DNA of 64,000 nucleotides from positions 1-64,000 of the forward strand of contig CAWEAZ010000040.1 of the NCBI GenBank assembly GCA_963807155.1, read 5' to 3'. The DNA is from JACCZX01 sp963807155 (GTDB lineage: Bacteria; Pseudomonadota; Gammaproteobacteria; Burkholderiales; Burkholderiaceae_F). The translations under genes and the position numbers were made by a program. Positions within the stretch are counted from its first letter, which is position 1, and each line of letters opens with the position of its first letter. Positions 34,359-44,541 of this stretch are shown piece after piece. A model generated the notes under the pieces. It had not been told where the DNA came from, ran no database searches, and saw only the letters and a program-made list of their open reading frames with translations.

Positions 34359-35279
34359 CTAGGCAGCCAGCAGCCGCAACGCACCGAGTGCAGTCAACTG
34401 CTCGACCACACGCGACGCCAGCGCTTCCGGCTCCACCATCGGTCCACGCGCTTCGGCTTCGACATAACTGCCCGTCTTGGCATTGCCCACCAACGCACGC
34501 AACCGCAATGCATCGCCTTCGACTTCCGCATACGCGGCCAACGGCACCTGGCAACTGCCACCGAGTCCACGGGATACACCGCGCTCGGCGGAAGTGGCGG
34601 CACGCGTCACCGCATCGTCGAACTGAGAGAGCAGTGTCGCAGTCTGCACATCCGAGGTCTTGATTTCGATTCCGAGCGCACCCTGTCCGGGCGCAGGCAA
34701 CGACACTTCGGTCGAAATAATCTGCCGAATGCGAGCAGCGAACCCCAGGCGCTTTAGACCCGCCGCTGCCAGCACCAGTGCGTCGAACTCGCCGTTGTCC
34801 AGCTTCGCGAGCCGAGTGCCGACATTGCCGCGAATCGAACCGATGACAAGCTGCGGAAAGCGCGCGCGCAACATCAACTCGCGCCGCAAGCTCGACGTTC
34901 CGATGCGCGCGCCAGCAGGCATGTCCTCGAGCGCGGCATAGCGGTTCGACACCATGCAGTCGCGCGGATCTTCGCGCTTGAGGACTGCGGCGAGTGCGAA
35001 CTCGGCGTCGAGATGCATCGGAACGTCTTTCAGCGAATGCACCGCGAGGTGTGCGCGTCCGTCAAGCAAGGCGAGCTCTAGCTCTTTGACGAACAGCCCT
35101 TTGCCCCCTTCCTGCGAGAGTGGACGATCGAGAATGCGATCGCCGAGCGTAGTCATGCCGAGCAACTCGATCTGCATGCCGGAATACGTGTTCGACAACA
35201 GCTCGCGCACGTGCTCGGCCTGCCATAACGCCAGCGGGCTTTTGCGCGTCGCGATAACGACGCGGGCCGGCGGGTTCAT
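34359..35279 (-). CDS. hemC: Hydroxymethylbilane synthase (porphobilinogen deaminase)
   Basis: Joins four porphobilinogens into hydroxymethylbilane. It has 306 residues from ATG 35279; an upstream ATG at 35375 adds 32 poorly conserved residues that overlap the algR region, so I reject it. Marks: ATRKSPLALWQAEHV, HSLKDVPM, GTSSLRRELMLRA, SIRGNVGTRLAKLD, and Cys243 in GLGGSCQVPLAAY, which carries the dipyrromethane cofactor. First gene of the heme cluster. Confidence 0.97.
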   Translation of the reverse strand: MNPPARVVIATRKSPLALWQAEHVRELLSNTYSGMQIELLGMTTLGDRILDRPLSQEGGKGLFVKELELALLDGRAHLAVHSLKDVPMHLDAEFALAAVLKREDPRDCMVSNRYAALEDMPAGARIGTSSLRRELMLRARFPQLVIGSIRGNVGTRLAKLDNGEFDALVLAAAGLKRLGFAARIRQIISTEVSLPAPGQGALGIEIKTSDVQTATLLSQFDDAVTRAATSAERGVSRGLGGSCQVPLAAYAEVEGDALRLRALVGNAKTGSYVEAEARGPMVEPEALASRVVEQLTALGALRLLAA

Positions 35280-35341
35280 CGAACCATACTCAGTGGGAAT
35301 GGGTAAAACAGGTGCAGCCAGTCTAACAGTGCGTCGCTGCT

Positions 35342-36115
35342 TCAGCTCTTGGCTGCCGCCTTCACCGTTGGCCACTGGCGGCGACTGATGGGCAATCGCT
35401 CGGTCGCTTCCTTCAGCAGCACTTCCCAGTGCCCTTCGGAGGAATCGCCGCCTTCATCGACCGCGCCGCGCACTCGTTGAAAACCGAGGATGCCGGTGCG
35501 TGCCACCAGCGCATTGCGATGGATCCGGACGAAGCGATCACCGAATTCCGCTTCGAGTGCGGTCAGCGATTCTTCGGTCAGAAATTCGCGTGTACGCGTC
35601 TTGATCGTCACGTATTTCAATTCGGCGCGTAAGTAAACGACATCGTCGATCGGTACCAGCATCATGCGTCCGCGCTCCGACACCGTGAGATGCGAGCGGA
35701 CCGCGCCAATCGTCTTCGCGAGTTCTTCGATGCGCGGCTCGTGCGTGCGAAAGCGCTCGGCACGCGACAGTGCTGCGACCAGACGCTCGGCGCGTACTGG
35801 CTTCATCAGGTAATCGAGCGCCTGCACTTCGAATGCGTCGAGCGCGTGCTCGTCGTATGCGGTGATAAAGATCACGGCCGGCGGGTTGTCTCGCTGCGCC
35901 AGGTGGCGCGCCACCTCGATGCCGTTCATGTCCGGCATATGCACGTCGAGAAGGATGACGTCGGGATGCAGGCGATCCGCTTCTTCCAGCCCTTGAATCC
36001 CGCCGTCGGCTTCGCCGACCAGCTGCAGCGACACCTGTTCGGAACAGTCGCGCAGCACCTGACCAAGGCGCGCACGCGCAGGCGGTTCGTCGTCGACGAT
36101 CATTACGTTCAACAT
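35342..36115 (-). CDS. algR: AlgR-type LytTR response regulator
   Basis: 257 residues from ATG 36115, which has AAGG close in front; an ATG at 36166 would overlap the kinase stop and add 17 unlike residues. The receiver domain has DDE at 8-10, Asp57 in VILLDVHMP and LMKPVRAERL; the C-terminal LytTR domain has VVYLRAELKYVTIKT and FVRIHRNALV. It is the usual neighbour of hemC in betaproteobacteria and pseudomonads. AlgR controls surface behaviours such as pili and exopolysaccharide in Pseudomonas; the targets here are unknown. Confidence 0.9.
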   Translation of the reverse strand: MLNVMIVDDEPPARARLGQVLRDCSEQVSLQLVGEADGGIQGLEEADRLHPDVILLDVHMPDMNGIEVARHLAQRDNPPAVIFITAYDEHALDAFEVQALDYLMKPVRAERLVAALSRAERFRTHEPRIEELAKTIGAVRSHLTVSERGRMMLVPIDDVVYLRAELKYVTIKTRTREFLTEESLTALEAEFGDRFVRIHRNALVARTGILGFQRVRGAVDEGGDSSEGHWEVLLKEATERLPISRRQWPTVKAAAKS

Positions 36116-36165
36116 CGCCTTACCCTGTCCAATCGACTGCCCCATCACTTGCCCGCCTTGCTGCA

Positions 36166-37218
36166 CTAAGCCCGCCGCTCCACCGGTATCGTCATCGTCA
36201 ACTCAAACCGCTCGCGCCTCGTTTGCGTCTCAACCTTCGCCTCAAGGTCGTAGATCAGCGCAAGACGGCCGCGTATGTTTGCCAGACCGATCTGATTGCC
36301 CTCGCGTTCAGGACGCTCGCGTGCAATCGGATTGCTGACAAAAATCTCCAGTACGAACCCGTTTTGCTTAACTCTTACGACGATATCGGCACGGCCCGCC
36401 GTTTTTTCGGCGCCGTAGCGAATCGCGTTTTCAATCACCGGTTGCAGCAGTAACTGTGGCATTTTTGCCCGGGGGTGGTATGCCCCGATTTGCCAGTCAA
36501 CTGCCAACCTATTCCCGAGCCGGGTTTGCTCAATTTCTACGTAGTTGCGGCAGAGCTCGATCTCGTCGGCCAAGGGCACCAGTTTGCGCGTATCGGCCAT
36601 CACCGCGCGGAATAATTCCGCGATGGATTCGAGCATGCGTTCGGCCTTTAAGGGCTCGGTTCGAACCACCGATAGCACCGCGTTCAGGCTGTTGAACAGA
36701 AAGTGCGGGCGGATGCGCGACTGCAGCGCCTGATACTTCGCTTCGATCACCGCCGGCGAAAAAGCGCGCTCGCGGAGCTCCGAATAGTGCTGAAACCCCG
36801 CGCCCAGGGCGAAGCCGACCGCGCCGTGCGCAACCGCGGCCCATTCGCCGCCGGGAACCTGAAACAGCAAGGCGACCGCTACCGCGACGATCGCCGGAAT
36901 TAGGCACGAAATACCGCGCTGAATCGACACATCCAGGGCAGACAGCGTGCGCCGCGCCGCGCACCAGCCCATCAATGTCACCAACGTCGTCGGTGCGATA
37001 AACGACATCAACCGCAGCAGTGCCGTCAGCGCGTCGGCCGGTGACGACGATTCACCAACCGCCGCCATCAGCGCCAGTACCACGATGGTGCCGATCACTC
37101 GCAACAGGACGCCCATGTTGCAGCCGTCGGGAATGACCCGGCGCGGAGTCGGCACCGCGGTTTCGTCGCGAGCGAGCGGACCTTTGAGCGAGGGAGTCGG
37201 AGGAGGTGAAGCCTTCAC
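36166..37218 (-). CDS. algZ: AlgZ/FimS-type sensor kinase
   Basis: Up to 350 residues from GTG 37218; a GTG at 37155 is an alternative. The N-terminal IPDGCNMGVLLRVIGT, with four membrane helices following to about residue 140, is the AlgZ pattern. The phospho-acceptor is His172 in RPHFLFNSLNAV; the ATPase part has LLQPVIENAIRYGAEK and IGLANIRGRL, but the central G1 box is weak (VSNPIARE), as in other AlgZ proteins. It precedes algR by 50 bp, forming the pair, and is divergent from argH across 43 bp. Confidence 0.92.
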   Translation of the reverse strand: MKASPPPTPSLKGPLARDETAVPTPRRVIPDGCNMGVLLRVIGTIVVLALMAAVGESSSPADALTALLRLMSFIAPTTLVTLMGWCAARRTLSALDVSIQRGISCLIPAIVAVAVALLFQVPGGEWAAVAHGAVGFALGAGFQHYSELRERAFSPAVIEAKYQALQSRIRPHFLFNSLNAVLSVVRTEPLKAERMLESIAELFRAVMADTRKLVPLADEIELCRNYVEIEQTRLGNRLAVDWQIGAYHPRAKMPQLLLQPVIENAIRYGAEKTAGRADIVVRVKQNGFVLEIFVSNPIARERPEREGNQIGLANIRGRLALIYDLEAKVETQTRRERFELTMTIPVERRA

Positions 37219-37261
37219 GAACCTATACTCGCATTCACGCGTCTATCCCCCTCAAACGATT

Positions 37262-38689
37262 ATGTCAGAGCCATCCGCAAAAGCGGGCAATCCGTTAGCG
37301 TCGAAAAGCACCACATGGTCGGGCCGATTCGACGAACCCGTGGCGGATTTTGTGTTGCGCTACACAGCATCGGTCGGCTTCGATCGCAGACTCGCGTTCG
37401 CTGACATCGAAGGCTCGCTCGCACACGCGGGGATGCTGCATGAGTGCGGCATCATCGGCGCAGTCGATCGTGCCGACATCGAGCGCGGGCTGCAGCAAAT
37501 TCGCACAGAGATCGAGCGCAATCAGTTCGAATGGCGCATCGAACTCGAAGACGTTCATCTGAACATCGAGAGGCGTCTGACGGAGCTGGTTGGCGACGCC
37601 GGCAAGCGTCTGCACACCGGCCGCTCGCGCAACGACCAGATTGCGACCGACACTCGGCTGTGGCTGCGCGGCGAGATCGACCACATCGTGGTCCGGATCG
37701 ACGGGCTGCAGCATGCCCTGGTCGAATTGGCCGACAGGCACGCTGCAACGGTAATGCCGGGGTTCACGCACATGCAGGTCGCGCAGCCCGTGACGTTCGG
37801 TCATCACTTGCTAGCGTATGCGGAGATGTTCGAACGCGATCGCGATCGCCTGCTCGATGCACGCAAGCGCGTGAATTGCCTGCCGCTTGGCGCTGCTGCG
37901 CTCGCGGGCACGACCTATCCAATCAATCGCGCTTGGGTGGCGCAAAAACTCGGCTTCGAATCGATCGCCGAAAATTCGCTGGACGCAGTCAGCGATCGCG
38001 ATTTCGCCATCGAGTTCTGTGCGGCCGCCGCACTGGTGATGACGCACATTTCGCGACTGGCCGAAGAGTTCGTGATCTGGTTGAGCCCGCGATTCGCATT
38101 CATTCGGCTGCCGGATCGCTACACGACCGGCTCATCGATCATGCCGCAGAAGAGAAACCCGGACGTCCCGGAGCTCGCGCGCGGCAAGGTCGGCCGTGTG
38201 ACCGGCCACCTGGTCGCGTTGTTGACAATGATGAAGGCTCAGCCGCTCGCCTACAACAAGGACAATCAGGAAGATAAAGAACCGCTGTTCGACACCGTCG
38301 ATACCGTTGTTGACACGTTGCGCGCGTTTTCCGAGATGCTGCCGGGCGTCGAAGTCGATGCCGACGCAATGCGGCGCGCGGCCGAGGAAGGCTACTCGAC
38401 CGCGACCGACCTGGCTGACTATCTGGTGAAAAAGGGCGTGCCGTTTCGCGACGCGCATGAAGCGGTAGCGCGTGCGGTGAAATCCGCGGCGAGCCGCGAT
38501 CTACCGCTCTCGAAACTGTCGCTGACGGAGCTGCAGACGTTGTCATCGACCGTCGGCGACGACGTATTCGTTGCGCTATCGGTCGACGGTTCGGTGGCAG
38601 CACGCAACCATCCCGGCGGTACTGCGCCGCAACGCGTGCACGCGCAGGTCGCCGTTTGGCGGCAGCGTCTGGCGCAACGCGCCAAGTAG
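37262..38689 (+). CDS. argH: Argininosuccinate lyase
   Basis: Splits argininosuccinate into arginine and fumarate, the last step of arginine synthesis. From ATG 37262 it has 475 residues; the long upstream open frame is antisense to algZ. Signatures: WSGRFDEPVADFVLRYTAS, HTGRSRNDQIATD (118-130), and the family stretch GSSIMPQKRNP (290-300). The gene is divergent from algZ with little room for a promoter between them. No anomalies. Confidence 0.97.
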   Translation: MSEPSAKAGNPLASKSTTWSGRFDEPVADFVLRYTASVGFDRRLAFADIEGSLAHAGMLHECGIIGAVDRADIERGLQQIRTEIERNQFEWRIELEDVHLNIERRLTELVGDAGKRLHTGRSRNDQIATDTRLWLRGEIDHIVVRIDGLQHALVELADRHAATVMPGFTHMQVAQPVTFGHHLLAYAEMFERDRDRLLDARKRVNCLPLGAAALAGTTYPINRAWVAQKLGFESIAENSLDAVSDRDFAIEFCAAAALVMTHISRLAEEFVIWLSPRFAFIRLPDRYTTGSSIMPQKRNPDVPELARGKVGRVTGHLVALLTMMKAQPLAYNKDNQEDKEPLFDTVDTVVDTLRAFSEMLPGVEVDADAMRRAAEEGYSTATDLADYLVKKGVPFRDAHEAVARAVKSAASRDLPLSKLSLTELQTLSSTVGDDVFVALSVDGSVAARNHPGGTAPQRVHAQVAVWRQRLAQRAK

Positions 38690-38765
38690 CGCTCATTTTT
38701 CGAGACATCTCCCCAAGCGCAACCGTTTCAGTAAGATCGCTTGCCATAAGAATGGGGAGGGTCGA

Positions 38766-39305
38766 GTGTCGGGGCTGCTCAGGTTCACGCGCTGGGTCGA
38801 CGCTCTTAGCGACCGCTTCGCCATCATTGCAGCGTATTTAGTGCTGCTCGCCTGCCTGGTCAGTGCGGGCAACGCGGGTATTCGCTACGCGCTCTCCGGG
38901 GGCTCGAATGCCTGGCTTGAGCTTGCCTGGTACATGTTTGCGGGCATGGTGATGTTCGGCGCATCCAAAGTCTTGCGCGTCAACGAGCACGTGCGGGTTG
39001 ACATCATCTACGGCGGCCGCAGCTCGCGCACCAAGGCGATTATCGATCTGCTTGGGCTGATCGTGTTCCTGCTGCCGATGACGTTGCTGATGATCTACTT
39101 GGTCTGGCCGTTTGCGGTCGACTCCTATGTGTCGAAGGAAATGTCGAGCAATGCCGGCGGACTGATTCGCTGGCCTTTCAAGGTCATCTTGCCGATCGGA
39201 TTCGCGCTGCTGTCGGTGCAGGGTATCGCCGAGATCATCAAGCGCATCGCGTATCTGCGCGGCGAGTTGCAGATGGACACGCACTACGAGAGGCCGGTGC
39301 AATGA
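38766..39305 (+). CDS. TRAP transporter small membrane subunit DctQ (second system)
   Basis: 179 residues from GTG 38766, chosen because GGGGAGGG lies directly upstream. Four membrane helices. Marks of the mannitol/chloroaromatic-type TRAP group (FcbT2-like): WLELAWYMFAGMVMFGASKV, LRVNEHVRVDIIY, and SSNAGGLIRWPFKVILPIGF. Its stop overlaps the likely ATG of the next gene. With the large subunit and the convergent receptor at 40788 it makes a complete transporter. Confidence 0.92.
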   Translation: MSGLLRFTRWVDALSDRFAIIAAYLVLLACLVSAGNAGIRYALSGGSNAWLELAWYMFAGMVMFGASKVLRVNEHVRVDIIYGGRSSRTKAIIDLLGLIVFLLPMTLLMIYLVWPFAVDSYVSKEMSSNAGGLIRWPFKVILPIGFALLSVQGIAEIIKRIAYLRGELQMDTHYERPVQ

Positions 39306-40727
39306 CACATCGAGGTGATGGCCCCGCTGATGTTCGCCGGGCTCATTGCGGTGATGCTGATCGGCTTTCCGGTCGCGTTTTCGCTGGCTGCCCTGGGTCT
39401 GGGATTCGGCTTTCTCGCGATCTACCTTGGCTTCTTCCCGGCGGGATTTCTCGGAACGATCCCGCTTGCGATCTTCAACACGCTATCGAACGATCTGCTG
39501 CTGGCGATTCCGTTCTTCACGTTCATGGGGGCGATTCTCGAGCGTTGCGGGCTAGCTGAGGATCTGCTCGAGGGCACCGGACAGCTATTCGGCTCGGTGC
39601 CCGGCGGACTCGCGTATGCGGTCATCGTGGTCGGCGCAATTCTCGGCGCAATCACCGGCACGGTCGCTGCGTCCGTGATCGCGATGGGCGTGATCTCGCT
39701 GCCGATCATGCTGCGCTACGGCTACCACCCGCGCCTCGCCACCGGCGTGATCGCCGCCTCCGGCACGATCACGCAACTGATTCCGCCATCGCTGGTGCTG
39801 ATCGTGCTGGCCGATCAGCTGGGCCGCTCGGTCGGCGATATGTACAAGGGCGCATTCGGCCCGTCGATCGTGCAGGTCCTCATCTTCATGCTGTTCATCT
39901 TTATCGTGTCGCTGTTCCGGCCCAAACTGATGCCGCCGCTGCCGGAAGAAGCGCGCACCTTGCGCGGCTGGGCGCTATGGAACCGCGTGCTCTGGGGCAT
40001 GGTGCCGTCGATCGTGCTCATTTTTCTCGTCCTCGGCACGATCTTCGCGGGGATCGCGACACCGACCGAAGCCGGCGCGCTCGGTGCGGTCGGCGCGATC
40101 GTACTGGCGGCCTTGCATCGCCGACTGACATGGTCGCTGACGCGGCAGGCAATGGAATCGACGATGCGGCTGACCGCGATGGTCGTGTTCATCCTGATCG
40201 GCTCGCGCATTTTTTCGCTGGTGTTTCAGGGGGTCGACGGCAACGTGTGGATCGAGCACATGCTGGCCGGGTTACCGGGCGGGCAGACCGGTTTCCTGAT
40301 CGCGGTCAATATCTTCGTGTTCTTCCTTGCGTTCTTCCTCGACTTTTTCGAGATCGCGTTCATCATCATTCCGCTGCTGGCGCCGGTCGCCGACAAGCTC
40401 GGCATCGATCTGATCTGGTTCGGCGTCCTGCTGTGCGTGAATATGCAAACGTCGTTCATGCATCCGCCGTTCGGCTTCGCGCTGTTCTATCTGCGCGGAA
40501 TCGCGTCGAAGAACGTCAAGAGCTCGGATATCTACTGGGGCGCGCTGCCCTGGGTCGGGCTGCAGATCATCATGGTGATCATCGTGATCTTCTGGCCGCA
40601 GCTGGTCACGATGTTTCTCGACAAGCCGCTCGACTTCGATCCCGACAAGGTGAAGATCGAGTTCGAGCGGCCGGATTACGGCACGAAGGACGGCGATCTG
40701 CAGGACTTGTTCAAGTCCAATAAGTAG
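39302..40727 (+). CDS. TRAP transporter large membrane subunit DctM (second system)
   Basis: About 474 residues, the longer FcbT3-like form, with around 12 membrane helices. Marks: LIGFPVAFSLAALGLGFGF, SGTITQLIPPSLVLIVLADQ, FAGIATPTEAGALGAVGAI, and FLDFFEIAFIIIPLLAPVADK. The uninterrupted frame begins at 39315/39318. From ATG 39302, which overlaps the dctQ stop (ATGA), one extra C near 39308 would explain the break; removing it gives MTIEVMAPLMFAGL, the normal family start. I therefore place the start at 39302. Confidence 0.93.
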
Positions 40728-40750
40728 GCGCTGTCTGCGGCGCCAATAAA

Positions 40751-40770
40751 AACCCCGCCGTAGCGGGGTT
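40751..40770. terminator. Bidirectional intrinsic terminator between convergent TRAP genes
   Basis: AACCCCGC (40751-40758), loop CGTA, GCGGGGTT (40763-40770): an 8-bp perfect stem. On the minus strand the stem runs into TTTTTATT, a good T-tract for the receptor gene; the plus-strand side is weaker (GTTAATT). It lies 17-23 bp from both stop codons. Confidence 0.9.
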
Positions 40771-40787
40771 GTTAATTCATCGTCGGC

Positions 40788-41871
40788 TTACGACTTCGTT
40801 ACCGACGCCATGAAGTCGTCGAACGTGTTTTCGGTCACGCGAGACCAGCGGATCTGATCGTCGCGGAAGCGCGCGTAATCCTCGTACATCTTCTTCCAGC
40901 GCGGGTTGGTGTTGTTGAGCTCGGTGTAATGCTCGTTGGCGGCCTTCCATGCTCCCTCCATGATCGCCCGGCTAAACGGACGAAGTTGTGTGCCAGCGCC
41001 GATCAAACGGCGAAGCGCCGCGGGATTCTTTGCGTCGTAACGCGCCAGCATGTCCGTATGGGCCATTCCAGCGGCGATTTCAACGATCGCCTGATAGTCC
41101 TTCGGCAGTTTCTCCCACGCGGCAGTATTGATGTAGAGCGAGATCTGCGGGCCGCCTTCCCACCAGCCCGGGTAGTAGTAGAACTTGGCGACCTTATGAA
41201 AGCCGAGCTTCTCGTCGTCGTACGGTCCGACCCACTCGGTCGCGTCGATCGTGCCCTTTTCGAGCGCCGGATAAATCTCGCCACCGGGAATGTTCTGCGG
41301 CACGCCACCGATGCTTCGACAGAATCGTTCCGCCGAAGCCGCCGATGCGCATCTTCAAACCCTTGATGTCGTCGAGAGTTTTTATTTCCTTCCGGTACCA
41401 GCCGCCCATTTGGGCGCCGGTGTTGCCCATCGGGAAGTTGATGATGTTGTAAGGCTTGTAGAACTCGCGCGTCAGCGCCATGCCGTTGCCTTCGTACATC
41501 CAGGCGATCAACGCGCGCGCGTTCATGCCGAACGGAATCGCGCAGTCCATCGCGAACGTCGGGTCCTTGCCGAAGAAGTAGTACGGCGCGGTGTGGGCGC
41601 ATTCGATCGTTCCCTGCTGTATGGCATCCACAACCGCGAACGGCGGCGTAATTTCGCCGCCGGCATGCGAGCTGATCTGGAAGCGACCACCGGTGGCTTC
41701 GGATACCTTTTTGACAAATAGCTCGGCCGCTCCGTACAGCGTATCAAGCGACTTTGGAAAGCTGGAGGAAAGTCGCCACCGAATCTGCGGCGCTTGCGCA
41801 ACTACCGGCGCAGCAATAGTTGCGACCGCCGCGCCGGCCGCCGCCTTTTTCATGAATGAACGACGTTGCAT
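40788..41871 (-). CDS. TRAP receptor, Tat-exported (second system; one frame break)
   Basis: About 360 residues. The N-terminus QRRSFMKKAAAGAA fits the twin-arginine signal (RRxFxK), so it may fold before export, as for other FcbT1-like receptors. Marks: WRLSSSFPKSLDTLYGAAEL, then KGLKMRIGGFGG and IPGGEIYPALEKGTIDATEW, and the ligand-region YYPGWWEGGP. The frame moves +1 near 41313; removing one C in the gene's sense restores the family sequence. AGGAGA precedes the ATG. It is convergent with its dctQM genes, whereas receptor genes often share their operon. Confidence 0.92.
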
Positions 41872-42016
41872 GTGTTGTCTCCTGTCGTGGATCTTGAAAG
41901 CGAGGCGATCGTGCGATCGCAACCGCAAAACTTGAGGCGCCGGTTGCCCTTCCGCGCTCCGCGGGCAAGTGTAGTCGGGACCGTGTTGCGCGCAAGCCCG
42001 CGCGCGTCGAGGGTTT

Positions 42017-43364
42017 TTACGAGCCGCCGACGGTCATTCCGTCGATCAGCAGCGAGCCGCTTATCTTGCTGCCGCGGACAACCTGATCGTTCCCCACGGC
42101 CACGATATTGCGAAACATATCGCGCAAATTCCCTGCCACCGTGATTTCTTCGACCGGGTAGCGAATCTCACCGCCTTCGACCCAAAAGCCGCTTGCGCCG
42201 CGCGAGTAGTCGCCGCTGACATAGTTGACGCCCTGGCCGATTAGGTCGGTGACCAGCAGGCCCGTACCCAGACGCCGCACCATTCCTGGGAGATCATCGT
42301 TGCGCCGCGTCGCACTCGACCGGATCTCAAAGTTGTACGAACCACCCGAGTTGCCGGTCGACCGCATGCCAAGCTTGCGCGCCGAGTAGCTCGACAAGAA
42401 ATAACCGGTCAACACTCCGCCCGCAACTACGTCGCGCTTGATGCCGCGCACGCCTTCTTCGTCGAACGGGACTCGACCCTGGGCCCTGCGGTAAATACGG
42501 GTCTTCGTGCAGCGTAATGTGATCCGAAAAAACCGACTTGCCGAGCGAATCGACCAGGAACGAGGCGTTGCGATAAAGCGCACCCCCGCTTGCGGCCTGT
42601 ACAAAATTACCAAGCAGGCCGCACGAAAGCGGCGCCTCGAACAGCACCGGGCACTGCCGTGTCTTCAACTGCCGAGCCGACAGCCGCGCCAGCGCCCGGC
42701 GCGCTGCATAGTCACCGACTGACTCGGGCGACGCCAGCTCATCGGCAATGCGGGACGACGAATACCAATCGTCGCGCTGCATGCCATTCTGATCGCGCGC
42801 AATCGGCGCGACCGAGATCGAGTGCCGTGAATACGAATAGCCGCCGACAAATTGCTGAGTGTTCGCAAGCACGAAGTGCCCCGACGACGTGTACACGTTC
42901 GCGCCTTCGGAGTTCACGATCTGCGGGCTGACCGCGAACGCCGCGGCTTCGCAACGCTGCGCGAGCTTGATCGCTTCACCGGTGTCAATCGACCACGGAT
43001 GGAACAAGTCGAGATCGCGCGGGGAACGCTGCAACGTATCGACGTCCGGCAGACCGGCGGCCTCATCGTCCGCCGTAAAACGCGCAATGTTGTGCGCCGC
43101 TTCGACAGCCTGCTGCAGCGCCGGCCGAGCAAAATCCGAGGTCGATGCATTACCGCGCCGCTTGCCGATGTACACCGTGATGCCGAGGCCCTTGTCGCGC
43201 GTGCGCTCGATCGTTTCGACTTTCTTCTTGCGCACCGATACCGACAACCCGGTCGATTCGCTGACTTCGCACGAAGCATCGCTGGCGCCCAGCGATCGCG
43301 CGTGCGCGATGGCGTCGAGCGCGAGTTCGCGCAGCCGCTGGTCGGAGAGAGCAAATGGGGTCAC
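42017..43364 (-). CDS. pmbA: Metalloprotease PmbA/TldE (one frame break)
   Basis: Subunit of the TldD/TldE protease, which processes peptides such as microcins and CcdA; TldE itself carries no zinc motif. About 448 residues from GTG 43364 (VTPFALSDQRLRELAL). Marks: VSVRKKKVETIERTRDKGLG, GNASTSDFA, NSEGANVYTSSGHFVLANT, and the C-part with FDEEGVRGIKRDVV and GLLVTDLIGQGVN. The frame moves +1 near 42488; removing one C gives the normal continuation. It is divergent from yjgA/darP by 21 bp, the same pairing as in E. coli. Confidence 0.93.
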
Positions 43365-43385
43365 GTCGGTATGATAACTAACGAT

Positions 43386-43934
43386 ATGGAAGCGACGCCG
43401 GACGACGCCGAACGACCGAGCAAGACCGAGCTGAAACGGCAAATGCACGCGCTCCAGCGGCTTGGCGAGCAGCTTGTCGAGTTGAGCCCCGATCAGTTTG
43501 CACGGCTCGACTTGCCCGACGAACTTCGTGAAGCGGTCGAGTTTGCGCACCGCGTCAAGGGTCATGAAGCGCGACGCCGGCACATGCAGTACCTGGGCAA
43601 ACTGATGCGCCACGCCGACGCCGACGCCATTCGAGTCGCACTCGAAAGAGTCACCGGAGAGTCACGCGCCGCCGTGTCGCTGATGCACCGGGCCGAGACG
43701 TGGCGCGACCGGTTGCTTGACGACGACGACGCGCTCACCGCCTTCATTGCCGAGCATCCCGACGCGGAAGCGCAGTGGCTGCGCTCGGCAATTCGCAGCG
43801 CGCGGCGTGAGCGGGAAGTGCAGCAGCCGCCAAAGCATGCGCGCGAGCTCTACCGCCGCTTGTATCAGCATCTAGAGAGTCGGCATTTGGAACATGAACT
43901 GCGCGATCGCGCACCGCAGGCCGATGAAGGCTAG
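43386..43934 (+). CDS. darP: Ribosome-associated protein DarP (YjgA, DUF615)
   Basis: 182 residues. YjgA/DarP binds late 50S precursors and helps ribosome assembly. The family marks PSKTELKRQMHALQRLGEQL, FAHRVKGHEARRRHMQYLGK, and ARELYRRLYQHLE are all present. The protein is strongly charged and helical. The ATG at 43386 is 21 bp from the divergent pmbA start. The 3' end overlaps the mog start by 11 bp, so translation of mog is probably coupled to it. Confidence 0.93.
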   Translation: MEATPDDAERPSKTELKRQMHALQRLGEQLVELSPDQFARLDLPDELREAVEFAHRVKGHEARRRHMQYLGKLMRHADADAIRVALERVTGESRAAVSLMHRAETWRDRLLDDDDALTAFIAEHPDAEAQWLRSAIRSARREREVQQPPKHARELYRRLYQHLESRHLEHELRDRAPQADEG

Positions 43935-44541
43935 GCGCGCATTTGCAAATGAGCTCATCGTCGGCCTGGTATCGATCTCCGATCGCGCCTCGCAAGGCGT
44001 CTACGCTGATCAGGGCCTGCCTGGCCTGCAGCAATGGCTCGCGCGCGCGCTAAAGACACCGCTGCAGACGCATCAGCGACTGATTGCCGACGACCGCCCG
44101 ACGATCGAGCAGACGTTGATCGAGTTGGTCGACGACGTTGGCTGCGATCTGGTGCTAACGACCGGCGGCACCGGGCCTGCGCGGCGCGACGTCACGCCTG
44201 AAGCCACCCTTGCCGTGGCAACACGCGTAATGCCCGGTTTCGGCGAGCAAATGCGTCGTATCTCGCTCGAGTTCGTGCCGACCGCGATTTTGTCGCGCCA
44301 GGTGGGAGTGCTGCGCGAGACCGCCGATCACGCGGCGCTGATTCTGAATTTGCCGGGCCAGCCAAAGGCGATTACCGAAACGCTCGAGGGGCTGAAATCA
44401 CCCAACGGTGAGGCGAAGGTGCACGGCATCTTCTCCGCCGTTCCGTACTGCATTGACTTGATAGGTGGGCCGTATATCGAAACGCACGATACGGTCGTCA
44501 AGGCATTTCGGCCAAAGTCTGCGTTAAGGACAGACAAGTGA
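43924..44541 (+). CDS. mog: Molybdopterin adenylyltransferase
   Basis: Activates molybdopterin by adenylation before molybdenum insertion. From ATG 43924 it has 205 residues; an earlier ATG at 43894 lies deeper in darP. Marks: VGLVSISDRASQGVYADQG, LVLTTGGTGPARRDVTPEAT, and HAALILNLPGQPKAI. It overlaps darP and, at its stop, the carboxylesterase start (GTGA). It implies that the organism makes at least one molybdoenzyme. Confidence 0.94.
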   Translation: MKARRAFANELIVGLVSISDRASQGVYADQGLPGLQQWLARALKTPLQTHQRLIADDRPTIEQTLIELVDDVGCDLVLTTGGTGPARRDVTPEATLAVATRVMPGFGEQMRRISLEFVPTAILSRQVGVLRETADHAALILNLPGQPKAITETLEGLKSPNGEAKVHGIFSAVPYCIDLIGGPYIETHDTVVKAFRPKSALRTDK

